Shown: positions 28,579 through 41,100, counted from the first letter of the stretch. The stretch: 64,000 bases of DNA from Chlamydiota bacterium (GCA_016866475.1 VGMF01000001.1:124001-188000); one strand, 5' to 3'. Notes: generated from the letters alone by a model not told the origin. Translations and numbers: made by a program.

Positions 28579-28662
28579 ATCCTATTTCTTTTATCTATAG
28601 ACCTTTAAGAGCGATGAATATTCTCTTTACTTTTTCAGATCCGGTAGGGTAGAACATTTCCT

Positions 28663-30504
28663 ATGTGTGGAATTTTTGGTGTTTGCGGAAAAGTCTTTTC
28701 CTCAAGCGTGGATCAATGCATAGCAGGTTTGAAAAAACTTGAGTATAGGGGCTATGACTCTTCCGGAATCGCTCTTTTCGACAAAGGGGCTATTCAAGTT
28801 GTTAAAAGCACCGGAAAAGTCCATCATCTTGAAGAAAAAATATCCCATCTCAAAAGCTTGAAAACCGTCTCGATTGCCCACACCCGGTGGGCTACCCATG
28901 GAGGCGTGGTAGAGGCGAATGCTCACCCCCATGTCGACAGTGAAAATAGTTTAGCATTGGTTCATAACGGGATCATCGAAAATTTTTTTGAGATCAAATT
29001 GCAACTTGAAAAAAAGGGTGTTTTATTTAGATCGCAAACAGACACTGAGGTGATTGCCCATCTTTTCACCGATCTCTACGATGGGGATCTTTTAGGTACC
29101 ATGCAAAGATTATTGGCGCGCCTTGACGGTAGTTTTGCGATAGCTTGTATCCATAAAAACCATCCTGACAGCCTAATCGTCACAAAAAGAGATAAGCCCC
29201 TCACAATAGCAAAGGACGCAACTCTCGGGCAGGTCCTTGTCACTTCGGACAGGAACGCTCTTTACGGGGGAGAGTTTTTGACTTTGGATTTGGAGGACAA
29301 CCAGGTCGCCCTTTTGGATCAGAATGCGATCCAATTGTTTGAACGGGATTCCTCTAAAATTTTTCCGAATTTTGAGCCCTTCACTGTGAAAGACACCCCC
29401 CATTTCAAAGGGGAATACTCCCATTTCATGCTCAAAGAGATCTTTGAGCAGCCAAGCGCTATAAGAAGAACTTTGGAAGGGAGATATGATCTTGAAGGAA
29501 ATCGGGTTCTTTTAAATCTACCTAAGGCTTTTGAAGAGACGTTTGAAACGGTATCTAAAATCGCCCTCATAGGTTGCGGGACCTCCTACCACGCTGCCTG
29601 CATAGCAGCCCATTTTCTTGAAGAGCTCCTTGGAATTTCCGCCGAAGCTTATATTGCCTCTGAATACCGCTACAGAGAATCCCTAAGCGATGCGACCACC
29701 TTGGTGATCGCCATCTCCCAATCCGGAGAAACGGCAGACACAATAGCGGCCCTTAGAGAAGCAAAAAAGCGCAAGGCCAAAGTATTAAGTATCACAAATG
29801 TTCCGTATTCATCGATCATAAGGGATTCGGATTTTCATCTAATGACACAGGCTGGTCAGGAGATCAGCGTTTGCTCCACCAAAGCATTCACAAGCCAGCT
29901 GCTCCTTTTGTACCTCCTTTCCTTGCAGATGTACCAATTTCGGAACGGTTCCCTTCCATTTGAGAACAACTGGATTCAAAACCTAAGAACCTTGCCTTCG
30001 CTGATCGAGTCTTTGCTACAAAGAAAAAATCTTATCGAAGCGATTGCAGCCGAGACCCAAGGATTTGAGAAAATCCTTTTTATTGGACGCCAGTACATGT
30101 ACTACACCGCTCTGGAATCTTCTTTAAAACTTAAGGAAATCAATTATACTTTTAGCCTCTCCTATCCGGCAGGAGAGTTGAAGCATGGCCCGCTGGCGCT
30201 CATTGATGAAAACACCCTCACCGTAGCGCTTTTAGGCAATAGAACCACATTTCATAAAACGATTTCCAATGTCCAGGAGATCCAGGCAAGGAACGGAAAA
30301 ATTTTCGCAGTCCATCAAAAGGATCAAAATTTAGACGAAATATCCCCCGACTATAGCTTTTCTATCGATGCGCCGATCCCGGAGCAGCTACTGCCGATTT
30401 TGTACGCTGTAGCGCTACAGCTTTACGCTTTTTATAGCGCACTAAAAAAAGGGCATGACATTGACCATCCTAAAAATCTCGCAAAATCGGTGACGGTGGA
30501 ATAG
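28663..30504 (+). CDS. glmS: Glucosamine-fructose-6-phosphate aminotransferase (isomerizing)
   Basis: MCGIFGVCG N-terminal Cys amidotransferase; GCGTSYHAACIAAHFLEEL; SQSGETADTIAALREAK; C-terminal KSVTVE. Confidence 0.98.
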   Translation: MCGIFGVCGKVFSSSVDQCIAGLKKLEYRGYDSSGIALFDKGAIQVVKSTGKVHHLEEKISHLKSLKTVSIAHTRWATHGGVVEANAHPHVDSENSLALVHNGIIENFFEIKLQLEKKGVLFRSQTDTEVIAHLFTDLYDGDLLGTMQRLLARLDGSFAIACIHKNHPDSLIVTKRDKPLTIAKDATLGQVLVTSDRNALYGGEFLTLDLEDNQVALLDQNAIQLFERDSSKIFPNFEPFTVKDTPHFKGEYSHFMLKEIFEQPSAIRRTLEGRYDLEGNRVLLNLPKAFEETFETVSKIALIGCGTSYHAACIAAHFLEELLGISAEAYIASEYRYRESLSDATTLVIAISQSGETADTIAALREAKKRKAKVLSITNVPYSSIIRDSDFHLMTQAGQEISVCSTKAFTSQLLLLYLLSLQMYQFRNGSLPFENNWIQNLRTLPSLIESLLQRKNLIEAIAAETQGFEKILFIGRQYMYYTALESSLKLKEINYTFSLSYPAGELKHGPLALIDENTLTVALLGNRTTFHKTISNVQEIQARNGKIFAVHQKDQNLDEISPDYSFSIDAPIPEQLLPILYAVALQLYAFYSALKKGHDIDHPKNLAKSVTVE

Positions 30505-30586
30505 CCTCTTTAATTTTTTTCTCTCTATTTCCTTGACAAAACCTTAAAAAGGTCGTTATCAAGTATTTAAGAGATAGAGCCCACCT

Positions 30587-33500
30587 ATGGTTTTAAGATT
30601 CAAGAAAAAAACCCTTTTCATCCTTTTTTTTCTACTTATTTTAGGAATCGCCCTCCCCTATTTCATCCCAAAATCTTTAGTCGAAACGATCCTATCCGGA
30701 TCGGCAAAAGGGGCGGTCAGGATAGAAAAAATGCATCTTGCCCCCTTTGGAACCCAATACCTTGAAGAGGTACGGATAGAATCGGACGAGATCAACGCAT
30801 CGATTGAAAAGATAAGAATCGATTCCGGCATCTATTGGGCACTTATTTTTTATCGCTTTACCGATTTGTATCTCTTCGAACTAAAAGGGACCCTGCTTAA
30901 AAAGATCGAAGGGGCAAATGGTGAAAAAAAGGGGTCGTACAATCCGAGCTACACCCCTAGAGTACACTTTGTAAACGGCTCTATTGAGTACAACGGAGCC
31001 AATTTTTCACCCATCGATGGTTTTATCCAGTACAAAAAAAAATCCTTTGAGGCAAACCTCAAATCCAGGTGTGAGTTTGAGAAAATAAAAGGGGAATTTT
31101 CTTTAGATACAAAATTGGAATTTGATTCTGATTGGTCCGAGGATATCGCAGAGATACTGCAATTTTCAAATAATATGAGGGGTTATCTATTTTTTACATC
31201 GAAGAAATTCCCTTTGCTATGGTCCAAAACAGCAACCTCTTTAGTTGGAGAGTCGATTTCGGCTAAAATTCAAACCCATTTTGATCCCTCCCTCGTCGCC
31301 TCGGTGGAAATTGAGTCCCCCTTATTCAATCTCGATGCAGCTTGTAATTTTGATTCTGAAGGCCTCTCATTCACTAGAGCTTCAGCGTTCAATTACACCT
31401 TTACAAACGGCCTTTTGGAACTTTTCGACCTTGATTTTTCTATTTTGAATCCCTCTTCGATAGCCGGAGCCATTCGATCGAATGAAGATTGGTCTTTAAG
31501 TCTGCAAAACCCGTTAAAGCTCAAGACAAAACAGGGTGAAACGCTCGGGTTTCAATCTTTTAATTTAGATCGAAAATTCAAAAACTACACTTTAGACGCC
31601 CAATTAACCCAGCCACAAAAAAAGGGATCGTTGTCGATAAAAACCCTGCGTAATGCTACCCAATTCCAATTCATCAACGTCTCTACATCTTGGGGACAGC
31701 TTGTAAAAAACGGCGCTTATCTTCTCCAGCTTGGGCCAACAGTCTCTTTAAACGGTAGCTTGGAAGAACCTATTCTCAATCTTTCGATCCAGGCAGAAAA
31801 ACTTGAGCTACCCTCGCTTCGTGTAAAAATCGAAGGGTCCGATGTGACCCTTTTAGAGGAGGCGAGCCTCAGCTCCGCGTGGGGTGGATACAAAATCAAA
31901 TCGTTTCTAAAAGAAAAGGAGGCTATAGCCTTTTCAGTTGAGGGGGGGCAGTCCCCTCTTGATTTTAGTAAGAACGGTTATAAATCGAAATTTTTCGTAC
32001 AAAATATTGCCCTAAATAAACAACTCTACTCCGCAATTACAGGTTATTTTGATGTGGACTTCAGCGCTGTCGAGGGGCCCTATACCGAGCAGCTTTTTAA
32101 AGAGGGGAATTTTAAAGGGAATTTCGAAGGGTCACTCGAGGAACTAAAGATTAGCACCTTTTATCTAAAGGCTCCCAACGGATCTTTTCAGTCTGCCTGG
32201 AAATTCGAAGATAGATTTGAAGAGGTTACCTCGTTAAGGGAATCACAATTCTTTTTGACCACACCTCAAGGGGTTACGCTATCTGGAGTCATCCCCTCTT
32301 TTTTTTGGGAAAAGGAAAAAGGGGGCGAGCTTTCATGCCATGCCGATATTCTTAAAAGCACTCTTCAAGATCCCAAAATGGACATTTTAGGGGGAAATAT
32401 ACGGATAGATCTAAAAAATAGATCGGATCTAACCAAGATCGAATATAAAACTTTTTTCGATTTCAACGATGCCCAAGGTAAAAAGGGCTCGATAGATTCC
32501 AAGGGCAAATTTCAAATCCAAAACGACCTTCTATCGTATCTGGATGTTGAAGGCGAAGGAAAACATCTTCCGGTGAAATTTTTCGATCCCCTTTTTGCCG
32601 ATTTTGTTGGAGAATCTATCGATTTGAAGTTTAAATCGAAGGGACGTAAGGTTGCCGATACTGAGATCTTCGCTGAAAACCCCCAGGTGAAGGTAAAACT
32701 CTATGGAACTTACTCCAAAGAGGCTTTTTCCGTTTCGAAGAATAAACAAACTTCGACTATAGAGCTCAAAACCGGTTATTGGACAAAGCTCCCTCTCTTG
32801 AAAGAGCATTCTATAGGAGTCAGAGGTGGCGGAAATTTGAAACTGATAATAGACTCGTTTTTGTATCCTCATGATGCGGACCTAAAAAAGCTTGAGTTTG
32901 TAGGTGTACTAAGCGCCAAAAAAATCTCGTTTGTAAACCAAAAAACGGAAATAGAGGGGGAAATTAATGAGTGTACGGTCGCTATCGATAAACGCCCTTT
33001 TGGCCCCTTTAACGGCCAGTTAGATGCCTCTACTTCCTTGAGGCAAGCAAATGGATCCCCTCTCACCGGGAACTCAAATTTCCGTTGGGTCTACAACCCA
33101 TCTCAGGAAAACACCATAAGCCTCTATATAAAATTCGATCAATTTCCCGTATTGGACACCCTATTTTTTGGATCCACCTTGAATGGCACAGCGTTTATCG
33201 ACGCTACGCAGGGGCTGGGTAAAGCAGCTCTCCATCTGGAATCCCAAACATTCCAAATTGATGCCGATGCAAATATTGAAAAAAACATCCTCTTTCTGAG
33301 TGCACCGGTCAAAGGACGCATCCGCAATATACAATCTGAAAACGTGAGCTTGCAAAGGGGAAACTGGGTCCCTTTTTATATCCCCTTAAAGGATGTTAGA
33401 ATTCCGCTATTTCCTTTGAAGATAGAAAATATACAACTTCCTAAGGTGGTGTTTGCCCCTTTTGTCGTCAGTACAAAGGTGGAGGGAAATACAAAATCGG

Positions 33501-33985
33501 TCCTTAGCGCTCTAGATTTAGGCTACCAAGGTTCGGTTCTAGTTTACTGTGTGCCGGTTTGTGGTGAAAATCAAAAAATCGGAATGGAACAAAGGCCTGC
33601 GAGTTTGAGTGTTGTACAAGGGGTACTTTATATCCCTAGAATTGACCTTCTGGTGGGCAATAAGGTTTGGATTGTCATGTGGGGCTCTATGGATCTCAAA
33701 ACAAACCAGACAACCATCTATATAGGATTAACAGGCCAAACTCTCAGACAAGCTTTAGGAATTGAGCAGTTGAGCCCCTCGTTTGTCCTGCCGATTCGCA
33801 CCTTTGGAAATCTGGACAGTATAAAAATTCAAAAGCAGGATATTGTGACCGCTATCGCCTTCCTTACAGCTAAAATCTACTCCCAAAGGCTTGCCCCCAA
33901 GGGTAACGAAATCAATCTCGATTTTCTTGTCGACCAAAAGAGCGTTCCCCCCATGACATGCCCCCCGTCCTGGGTGGAAAACTAA
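30587..33985 (+). CDS. Large AsmA/DUF3971-like envelope protein
   Basis: 1132 aa, one N-terminal TM, then long beta-rich repeat-like sequence. Confidence 0.45.
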   Translation: MVLRFKKKTLFILFFLLILGIALPYFIPKSLVETILSGSAKGAVRIEKMHLAPFGTQYLEEVRIESDEINASIEKIRIDSGIYWALIFYRFTDLYLFELKGTLLKKIEGANGEKKGSYNPSYTPRVHFVNGSIEYNGANFSPIDGFIQYKKKSFEANLKSRCEFEKIKGEFSLDTKLEFDSDWSEDIAEILQFSNNMRGYLFFTSKKFPLLWSKTATSLVGESISAKIQTHFDPSLVASVEIESPLFNLDAACNFDSEGLSFTRASAFNYTFTNGLLELFDLDFSILNPSSIAGAIRSNEDWSLSLQNPLKLKTKQGETLGFQSFNLDRKFKNYTLDAQLTQPQKKGSLSIKTLRNATQFQFINVSTSWGQLVKNGAYLLQLGPTVSLNGSLEEPILNLSIQAEKLELPSLRVKIEGSDVTLLEEASLSSAWGGYKIKSFLKEKEAIAFSVEGGQSPLDFSKNGYKSKFFVQNIALNKQLYSAITGYFDVDFSAVEGPYTEQLFKEGNFKGNFEGSLEELKISTFYLKAPNGSFQSAWKFEDRFEEVTSLRESQFFLTTPQGVTLSGVIPSFFWEKEKGGELSCHADILKSTLQDPKMDILGGNIRIDLKNRSDLTKIEYKTFFDFNDAQGKKGSIDSKGKFQIQNDLLSYLDVEGEGKHLPVKFFDPLFADFVGESIDLKFKSKGRKVADTEIFAENPQVKVKLYGTYSKEAFSVSKNKQTSTIELKTGYWTKLPLLKEHSIGVRGGGNLKLIIDSFLYPHDADLKKLEFVGVLSAKKISFVNQKTEIEGEINECTVAIDKRPFGPFNGQLDASTSLRQANGSPLTGNSNFRWVYNPSQENTISLYIKFDQFPVLDTLFFGSTLNGTAFIDATQGLGKAALHLESQTFQIDADANIEKNILFLSAPVKGRIRNIQSENVSLQRGNWVPFYIPLKDVRIPLFPLKIENIQLPKVVFAPFVVSTKVEGNTKSVLSALDLGYQGSVLVYCVPVCGENQKIGMEQRPASLSVVQGVLYIPRIDLLVGNKVWIVMWGSMDLKTNQTTIYIGLTGQTLRQALGIEQLSPSFVLPIRTFGNLDSIKIQKQDIVTAIAFLTAKIYSQRLAPKGNEINLDFLVDQKSVPPMTCPPSWVEN

Positions 33986-34303
33986 CCCCTTTTTTTTGCG
34001 TCTCTTCACAAGAAACCCCAAAAAGAGGAACTTCTAAAAATCGACACCTATCGGGGTTTAGGAGGGGAAATACCAGGTATTACATATGATATAACAAGGA
34101 TTGCTTTCTAAATAACTGGTTTTAAGGAAATAACAGGATTGAGGGCCTCTAGCTCCCCTTTTTTATAATTTATCCCCCATTTTTGAAAAATCCTTTTATA
34201 ACCTATTGCTGTTAAATGGGTTGTTTTTTAGTGCAATAAATTAAAAAATATATTATAATTATATAAAATAACATTGTGTATAGTTTAAAGGGGGGAGGAG
34301 AAA

Positions 34304-34984
34304 ATGGATTTAGGAATTGGAACTACATTTGCATATCATCTCCCGCATGCGTCAGATCCAAAATCTATAATTTATCCGTCACGTGAGGATTATAAATCTA
34401 ATACTCTGTGCTTGTTAGTAAAGTTCATATTCAATCTAATATCTAGTCTATTCTCATTCATTACAAACCCAGAACAGCCTGGTATTAAAGAACCTAATCC
34501 CCATGTTGGCAATAGTAGAGTTGAAGAAAAGTATTTTAAAAATTTAGGAATAACACCGCCTAAAGACGAAGAATTTGGGGCAGATATGGGCCGAGCTAAA
34601 TTTATTTTAGAAGGTAATCCATCCCTGCAACTTGATGATATCGAACTCCTGAAAAAAGCTGTCAAAGATTTTGATGTCCTTCCGGTAAATTTGGATTATT
34701 TGCAAAGTTCACTAAACCAGGCGATTCTATCTACACACGCTCAACATGTTCATGCACAGTTTCAAAATATGCATCCTAAGCAGATACAGGGATCAATATT
34801 ATTTTCCATAAATATAACGGAAAAAACAGTAGCCCAAGAAAGCACCTATACCATACACAAATTTAATGAAGATAGGGAGCCGGTTCTAAATGTGGTAGAA
34901 AAAACAGTTAAGGTGATTTCTGTAGCAGATTTTAGCAAACCTGATCCTATGTTTAAAATACACTCAGAGATCATGCAATTGTGA
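34304..34984 (+). CDS. Orphan hypothetical protein
   Basis: 226 aa ORF in AT-rich surroundings; no family recognised. Confidence 0.5.
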   Translation: MDLGIGTTFAYHLPHASDPKSIIYPSREDYKSNTLCLLVKFIFNLISSLFSFITNPEQPGIKEPNPHVGNSRVEEKYFKNLGITPPKDEEFGADMGRAKFILEGNPSLQLDDIELLKKAVKDFDVLPVNLDYLQSSLNQAILSTHAQHVHAQFQNMHPKQIQGSILFSINITEKTVAQESTYTIHKFNEDREPVLNVVEKTVKVISVADFSKPDPMFKIHSEIMQL

Positions 34985-36053
34985 TCATAGGATTTTTATA
35001 GACCTCCTGGACCGTTTCGATAAGCTTCACCCCGTCTTTGAAAGGTTTTTGAAAAGCTTTTCTCCCCATAATCAATCCGGTACCACCAGCCCTTTTGTTC
35101 ACGACAGCAGTGTAAACGGCCTCAGAGAGATCCTCCTTATCACTTTTTGTTGAAGCTCCTCCTGAATTGATCAGAGGGATTTTGCCGGCAAAACAATTCA
35201 AAACCTGATAGCGGGCATAATCTATCGGATGGTCTTTACAAAGCTCATTATAACAACGGGGATCCGTTTTTCCGAATTTCAAAGCGTTATACCCCCCGTT
35301 GCATATGGGGAGTTTTTGCTTGATAATGTCTGCCTGGATAGTACAACCGATGTGGCAAGCCTGTGCAGTCAGATCAGCAGCCAAATGGTAGTCGATGTCA
35401 CCCACCTTGAAAGCAGGATTCCTGAGGTAGCACCAAAGGACAGTCGCCATACCCAACTCGTGAGCATAGGCAAAGGCATGCGCTATCTCCGTAATTTGAC
35501 GGTTCGAATCCTCCGACCCGAAATAAATGGTTGCACCTACTGCGGCAGCTCCCATCTGATAGGCCTCATCCACGGTACCAAAAAGAACCTGGTCGTGCTG
35601 GTTAGGATAGCTTAAAAGCTGGTTATGGTTGATTTTTACAAGAAACGGAATCTTGTGGGCATATTTGCGGGCATACAACCCCAACACCCCGAATGTGGAG
35701 GCAACTGCGTTACAGCCCGACTCTAGGGCGAGCTTAATGATCATTTCAGGATCAAAAAATGCTGGATTTGGAGCGAAAGAGGCTCCGGCTGAGTGCTCTA
35801 TCCCCTGATCAACCGGCAAGATTGAAAGGTATCCGGTCCCCCCCAATCTTCCGGATCCGTAAATCCGCTCAAGATTGTTGATAACAGTCTGGTTACGATC
35901 CGATTTGAGGTAAATCTCGTCCATCCGGTGTTTAGGCTGGTGGAAAAGATTTTCCTTGGCCACGCTTGGAGTATAGTGCATCAATTTTTCAAAAGTTTTG
36001 CCCCCAAGAATTGACTCGATCTCTTTCAAATCCACAGCTATACCTCGCAACAA
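34971..36053 (-). CDS. fbaB: Class I fructose-bisphosphate aldolase (DhnA/FbaB type)
   Basis: [67 protein letters not shown]. Confidence 0.95.
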   Translation of the reverse strand: MLRGIAVDLKEIESILGGKTFEKLMHYTPSVAKENLFHQPKHRMDEIYLKSDRNQTVINNLERIYGSGRLGGTGYLSILPVDQGIEHSAGASFAPNPAFFDPEMIIKLALESGCNAVASTFGVLGLYARKYAHKIPFLVKINHNQLLSYPNQHDQVLFGTVDEAYQMGAAAVGATIYFGSEDSNRQITEIAHAFAYAHELGMATVLWCYLRNPAFKVGDIDYHLAADLTAQACHIGCTIQADIIKQKLPICNGGYNALKFGKTDPRCYNELCKDHPIDYARYQVLNCFAGKIPLINSGGASTKSDKEDLSEAVYTAVVNKRAGGTGLIMGRKAFQKPFKDGVKLIETVQEVYKNPMITIA

Positions 36054-36152
36054 AACGCTCTGTTAAATAACCATAGCATACGGAGGCTTTTTTTCAAAAA
36101 ATATTCCGTAGTATTTATGGAGGACGTTTAATCCCCAAAGCTCGGGGCTAAG

Positions 36153-37355
36153 CTATCTTTTTGTTTGGCTCTCTTGAGAATTAGAGTGAAACAAAAGCTC
36201 AATATCTTCCAAAGATTTGTCGCGAGTTTCCGGTAGAAATCTCAAGATGAAAAAAATACCGAAAATCAGAAAAAAGATGAATATGCCGTAAAGGCCGTCG
36301 ACCCCAAGAAACGAGATGATATCTAAAGACGTAAAAGCGACGACAGCGTTAAAAAACAGGTTGAAAAAAGTTGCAACGGTGAGCAACCTGCCTCTGTACT
36401 TTTCGGGGTAGATTTCAGCTAAGTAAACCCACACGACCGGACCTAGACTGCTTGCAAAAGAAGCTATATATAGAAGAGTACCGATCTCGTAAAATCCCGA
36501 CAAATTTAAAAACAAACCGACTATCATACCACAGGAACCGTAGACCAATAGGGGCTTTCTGCCGAGTTTGTCAATAAAGTAGATTGCGAAAATGGTCATC
36601 AAAAAATTCACTATCCCAATTCCAACCGATGCAAACAAAGCGATGTCTCTTGAAGCGATCCCCTCTTGAAGCAAAAGAGTAGGGGCATAATAGATGATCG
36701 CGTTGATCCCAGTCACCTGTTGCAATGAAGCTAAGATGATCCCAAAAAACAGTGCCTTTTTGATCCCGGGGTTCAAAGTGATCATTTTTTTTGTATCCCG
36801 AACCGGTTCGTGTGTAAAATGGAACCTTTTACTCAGTACCGCTCCAAACAATCCCAAAGCGGCAATAAAAGCGCTGAAGGCATAGGGTGTTCTCCATTCG
36901 CCCGAAGCATCCACAAGATAATTTGCCACATAGCCAGATAGAATTCCGATTGTCAGTAAAAGCTGGTGCAAAGAGACAACTCCTCCCCTGTTCTCCTTCT
37001 GGCTTATTTCGGATAAAAACATCGGGGCAACTACAGAACTCGCCCCTAAAGCGACCCCGGTTAAGAGCCTGCCGACAACAAACCCGTCCAAAGTGTTCGA
37101 CAAAGCAAAAAGGATGGCCCCAGAAAAATAGATTGCAAAACTGATGACCAGGGAATTTCTTCTACCAAACAAATCGATAAATGACGCTATACAAATCAGA
37201 CCCAAAAAAGAGCCGATGAGAAGGCTCCCCACCACTAACTCCTGCTGAAATGGGGTCCTAAGGATCTTATCTTGTAAGAAAACAAGGGTTCCCGATATGA
37301 CGCTTAAATTAAAGCCTATTAAAAAAGAGGCAAGCAAGATAATTATGTAGATCAT
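36153..37355 (-). CDS. MFS sugar porter family transporter
   Basis: DLFGRRNSLVISF; VGRLLTGVALGASSVVAPMFLSEIS; QQVTGINAIIYYAPTLL; FLPETRDKSLEDIE. Confidence 0.93.
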   Translation of the reverse strand: MIYIIILLASFLIGFNLSVISGTLVFLQDKILRTPFQQELVVGSLLIGSFLGLICIASFIDLFGRRNSLVISFAIYFSGAILFALSNTLDGFVVGRLLTGVALGASSVVAPMFLSEISQKENRGGVVSLHQLLLTIGILSGYVANYLVDASGEWRTPYAFSAFIAALGLFGAVLSKRFHFTHEPVRDTKKMITLNPGIKKALFFGIILASLQQVTGINAIIYYAPTLLLQEGIASRDIALFASVGIGIVNFLMTIFAIYFIDKLGRKPLLVYGSCGMIVGLFLNLSGFYEIGTLLYIASFASSLGPVVWVYLAEIYPEKYRGRLLTVATFFNLFFNAVVAFTSLDIISFLGVDGLYGIFIFFLIFGIFFILRFLPETRDKSLEDIELLFHSNSQESQTKR

Positions 37356-37414
37356 AATCTACCAACTATCAACATAAAGATTAATTTTAAACAGTTTGTT
37401 AAAATTATATTCAA

Positions 37415-37960
37415 TTAACTAAAGAAAACATCCCCGGTAGCATGGGTATTGAACTCCTCCACATCCTCTTGCCTAGTGCATCTCCCGTGTAGAAACTTCT
37501 GATTCTCATAGGAAAGGAACGCATGGAATAAAGATTCCTCTTTATCAAAAACTTTGGAGAGAAACGCCTTGTCCCCCTCAAAAAGGGGAAGGTTAAATAG
37601 CCTATTCAAGGGTATAAATTCAAGGGTCCCCTCCTGATTTTCATCGTGAACGGCACCTTCAAACTCTTCTACTAAAAAAACGGCTCCCATCCATGTTTCA
37701 GCCCTTTTCCCAAAACCCTCCCAGTGGACAAAACCTCGCAACGAAAACTTAGTGGCACGAATATTCGCCTCCTCAAAGAGCTCTCTTTGCATACACTCCA
37801 CCAGAGTCTCCTTGTCCTCCATTTTTCCACCGAGGCCGTTGTAGAAACCTAGCTGATCATCCGAAGATCTTTTGTGTCTATGAACCATCAAAACAGAGGT
37901 TTTATCCTTGGAAAGGACATAAATTAGGGTCCCTATGATCACAAATCCGTGCATATGCAA
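37415..37960 (-). CDS. Nudix hydrolase (8-oxo-dGTPase-like)
   Basis: Nudix box GGKMEDKETLVECMQRELFEEANI. Confidence 0.92.
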   Translation of the reverse strand: MHMHGFVIIGTLIYVLSKDKTSVLMVHRHKRSSDDQLGFYNGLGGKMEDKETLVECMQRELFEEANIRATKFSLRGFVHWEGFGKRAETWMGAVFLVEEFEGAVHDENQEGTLEFIPLNRLFNLPLFEGDKAFLSKVFDKEESLFHAFLSYENQKFLHGRCTRQEDVEEFNTHATGDVFFS

Positions 37961-38130
37961 GTTCCTTTTTCAAGTAATAGACATCTTTAAAAATTTGATC
38001 GGATCCACAAGATACCACTTTTTACCCCTTTTTTCATAAATCTATCGTAAGTTTTTAAAAAAACGTCCGCAAAATTTTTATCAAACAACCTCTATAAAAG
38101 AGCCTTATCCAAAAGATCCTATCCATTTCG

Positions 38131-41100
38131 TCAATGGTGTTGATCCATATGTGTTAAAATCGCCCTGATTTTACCTTGAATTAAAGGGGGAGAGCCTTCA
38201 AAGAATTTCTTATTGAACCATGGTGCAAATCTTCCATAAATTTTGTTCCTGACCCCCGGCTCAATATGTTTGAACAATTCCACAACTTCAATAAAGTGAT
38301 CTAAAAAGTACAGATACTCCTCGTCGCTTGCAATCACCTTTTCCATAATGTCGGGTTCTGCATAGGCAATAAGTATTTTAAATTTTTCAGATACGTACGG
38401 CTCCTTCTCAGTCCAAGAGCTGCAATTATGGATCTCTTTCTCTATTAAAAAGAGATAATTGAAAAGAAATTCGGTGATTTTAACTATTTCGGGCATGGTT
38501 TTATCGAAGATGTTCATCCCTTTTAGTAAAAATCGCAGCGAAGCACTCTGCATTAAAGATTTGAAAACTTCTACCTCGCGACATTTAATTGAGCTTGAAA
38601 AAAGGAGACTTAAAAGTTTCTCAATATGGGGAAATATCTGGATGAAAAAGGGGTAGAGGATAGGGGCATTGAGACTGGGTATCAGCTCGGTGAGGTCGGT
38701 AAGTTCGCTGAAACAGATTTCCAATACCTTTAGTGCGCAACCGAGATTTTTTTTGTCTGTCAAGCCCAAAGCCTCAGCCTTTAAAACCGACTCCCCTATC
38801 AAAGAGCGGTACAGGATAATCGCAGTTTGCGACGCCTCGTTTTTTATACCGGCAATGAAAGTCTCACTCTGGAATAAAGGGACAAAATTTTTCTTTAAAA
38901 ATAGGCAAACATCCTCCAAAAAACGGCTATTTAGATCTGTTTTCGACGCATTTACCAGTTGGACTATCCTTCCACCAAAACGCTGGATAAAATATAGCTT
39001 TTCGATCGGGCTCTCTATCTCGGCAAGTGTTTTCTCAAATACTTTACCTTTTTTAGCGAAATCTTTTGTTGAAAATTCGTATAAATCCCTGTCGGAATGG
39101 ATCGCTTTTTCAATTGCCGGGACACTCTTTTTGAAGATCCTTTTATAGTTTCCATAGGTAGTTTTTGCGGCGTTGTAGAGCTGGATGTCGAAGCAGTTTA
39201 AAAGGTTTAGGATCATCTCCTCGTAAGCCGGACCAAAAAAATGGGCCTCCTCTCTTATCAAGTCCTCCTTCTTTTTCATAATCGGGGGATCTAAACCCAA
39301 AGGGAAATAGGTTTCTATCAACCGGGTAGTCATAGAAACCAGTTCCCGATCCTCCATTTTAAACGCTTGCGCATGCAACCTGAACGAATCTTTTAAAAAC
39401 TTGGCTGCATGGGTAGGGTTTATACAAAAATGGGGGACCACATGGTTCTTAAAAAATTCTGAAATTTCTTGTTTTTTCTTAATAAACGCCGTGGGGAAGT
39501 TTTTTGACCTGAATCCAATTGCAGTGAAAACCGTATTCGTGCATCCGAAGTGGTAGTCAGAGGGGAGGAAATTGACATAGTCACTCAAAGCCGCATTTAT
39601 AAATTCAAGATCAAAGTTGTCTTCAGTGGAAAAAAATTGCGAGGAGCAAGCAGCACATTGCACGCAGCTGCTGATGCAAAATGCAATTTGCATTTTTTCG
39701 TCTCTAGATTTAGATATACGGTAGAGACGAGCTAGGTAGTTGATAGAAAGGGTCATTTCGCTTATCACCCTATCGGAAAAAAATGAATAATTTTCGGGTT
39801 TGGACAACACCTGGTGGTTTTGGCCCAAAAATTCGATCAAACTATCTGTGATGTCGGGAAAATGGACTTTAATCGTGTCTAAAAAAGAGTAATCGGGATC
39901 CGAAGCTTCAAAATTGGACTTTTTCACATAAAAGGCTGTCTTTCTCAAAGTCCCCCAGTTTTTTAAGAGCTCAATTTTACTCTCGATCATTTTTTTGATC
40001 AGCCCGGACCTTAACGTAAGAATCGCCACCACCTCATTTGGCTTTAACCCTTGCAAATCCATCTCCGGTAAAAAACAGCGTTCGTCTTTAAGTTGCACCA
40101 AAGAGGTACCGTATACGTGTAATTTACACCATGAAGATGCGTACGACTTTTTTTTCTCGATGGGGGCCAAAAGGGCCGGCAATAATGGCAGAAGCGTGTC
40201 AAGATTTTCTAATTCTGTTACTTTTGATAGCGAAAGGGTGACAGCCTCCGCTGTATTCTCGATTGCACCCCTATCTAAAGACCCCAAATTTTTTTGAAAT
40301 ACACCCAGACGGTTTTGGATTTTCTCAAAGCCATTCTCCAAACTCTGCCTTTGTGATAGGTTGAATAGAAATGCGAGGTCGAACAATTCGCTTCTGTCTG
40401 GAAAAAAAAGGGTCAGTGCGTAATGGTCAAAAAAACCGGTGAGCCCTGCCACAAGCTGTGGATCTCTTAGGTCTTTTTTCCATACAAGTTCTGCAATTTT
40501 TAGTACTTGATTCTCCTCTAGTTCCGAATTTTGATCCAAAACAGCCAACAGCCTTAAGATCGGCCCTTTAGCCTCTTTAGTAGGCAAAAATTGCAGCAAA
40601 AGCTGCATCGTTATGAAGCCCTCTAGAGATTGGTGGATTTGTTTTTTTTCTATTAAATCGACAAGCCAATCAAGATGGCGCAGTTCAATGGACTCTTTTT
40701 GAAGTTCAGTCAAGACCTTTTCGAAAAAAACCGGTTCCGTTACTGGGCTGTTATTTTCTAAAAGCATCAGTAGTTCCAGTTTGTGATTACAGTCGCGAGT
40801 CTCAAAATCGAGATGTAGAAGTACTTTTTTTATGGAATCGACAAAAACCTCTTTTGAAACTCGGCCGCACAATCTGGGATTCACAAGAATATTTGCAATA
40901 AATTCCAAAATGCTTGGGGAAAACTCCCGATTTTGCTGATAGGCAAAAAGCTCTCCTAGTATCCTATCGTCGATAAATTCTTGGAAAAATCGATCCAAAT
41001 TTTTCTTATTTAAAAAAGAGGTCAAAACCGCATACTGCTGGCTATTTAGTTGAAAATCGGGACTCAAAAAAAGGCGTTTGAAAATATCCATCCTGAGTGA

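Noticed and set aside
35497-35520. tRNA T-loop-like string ggttcgaatcc
   Set aside because: Lies inside the fbaB coding sequence (SEDSNRQI); no acceptor stem or anticodon arm found around it.
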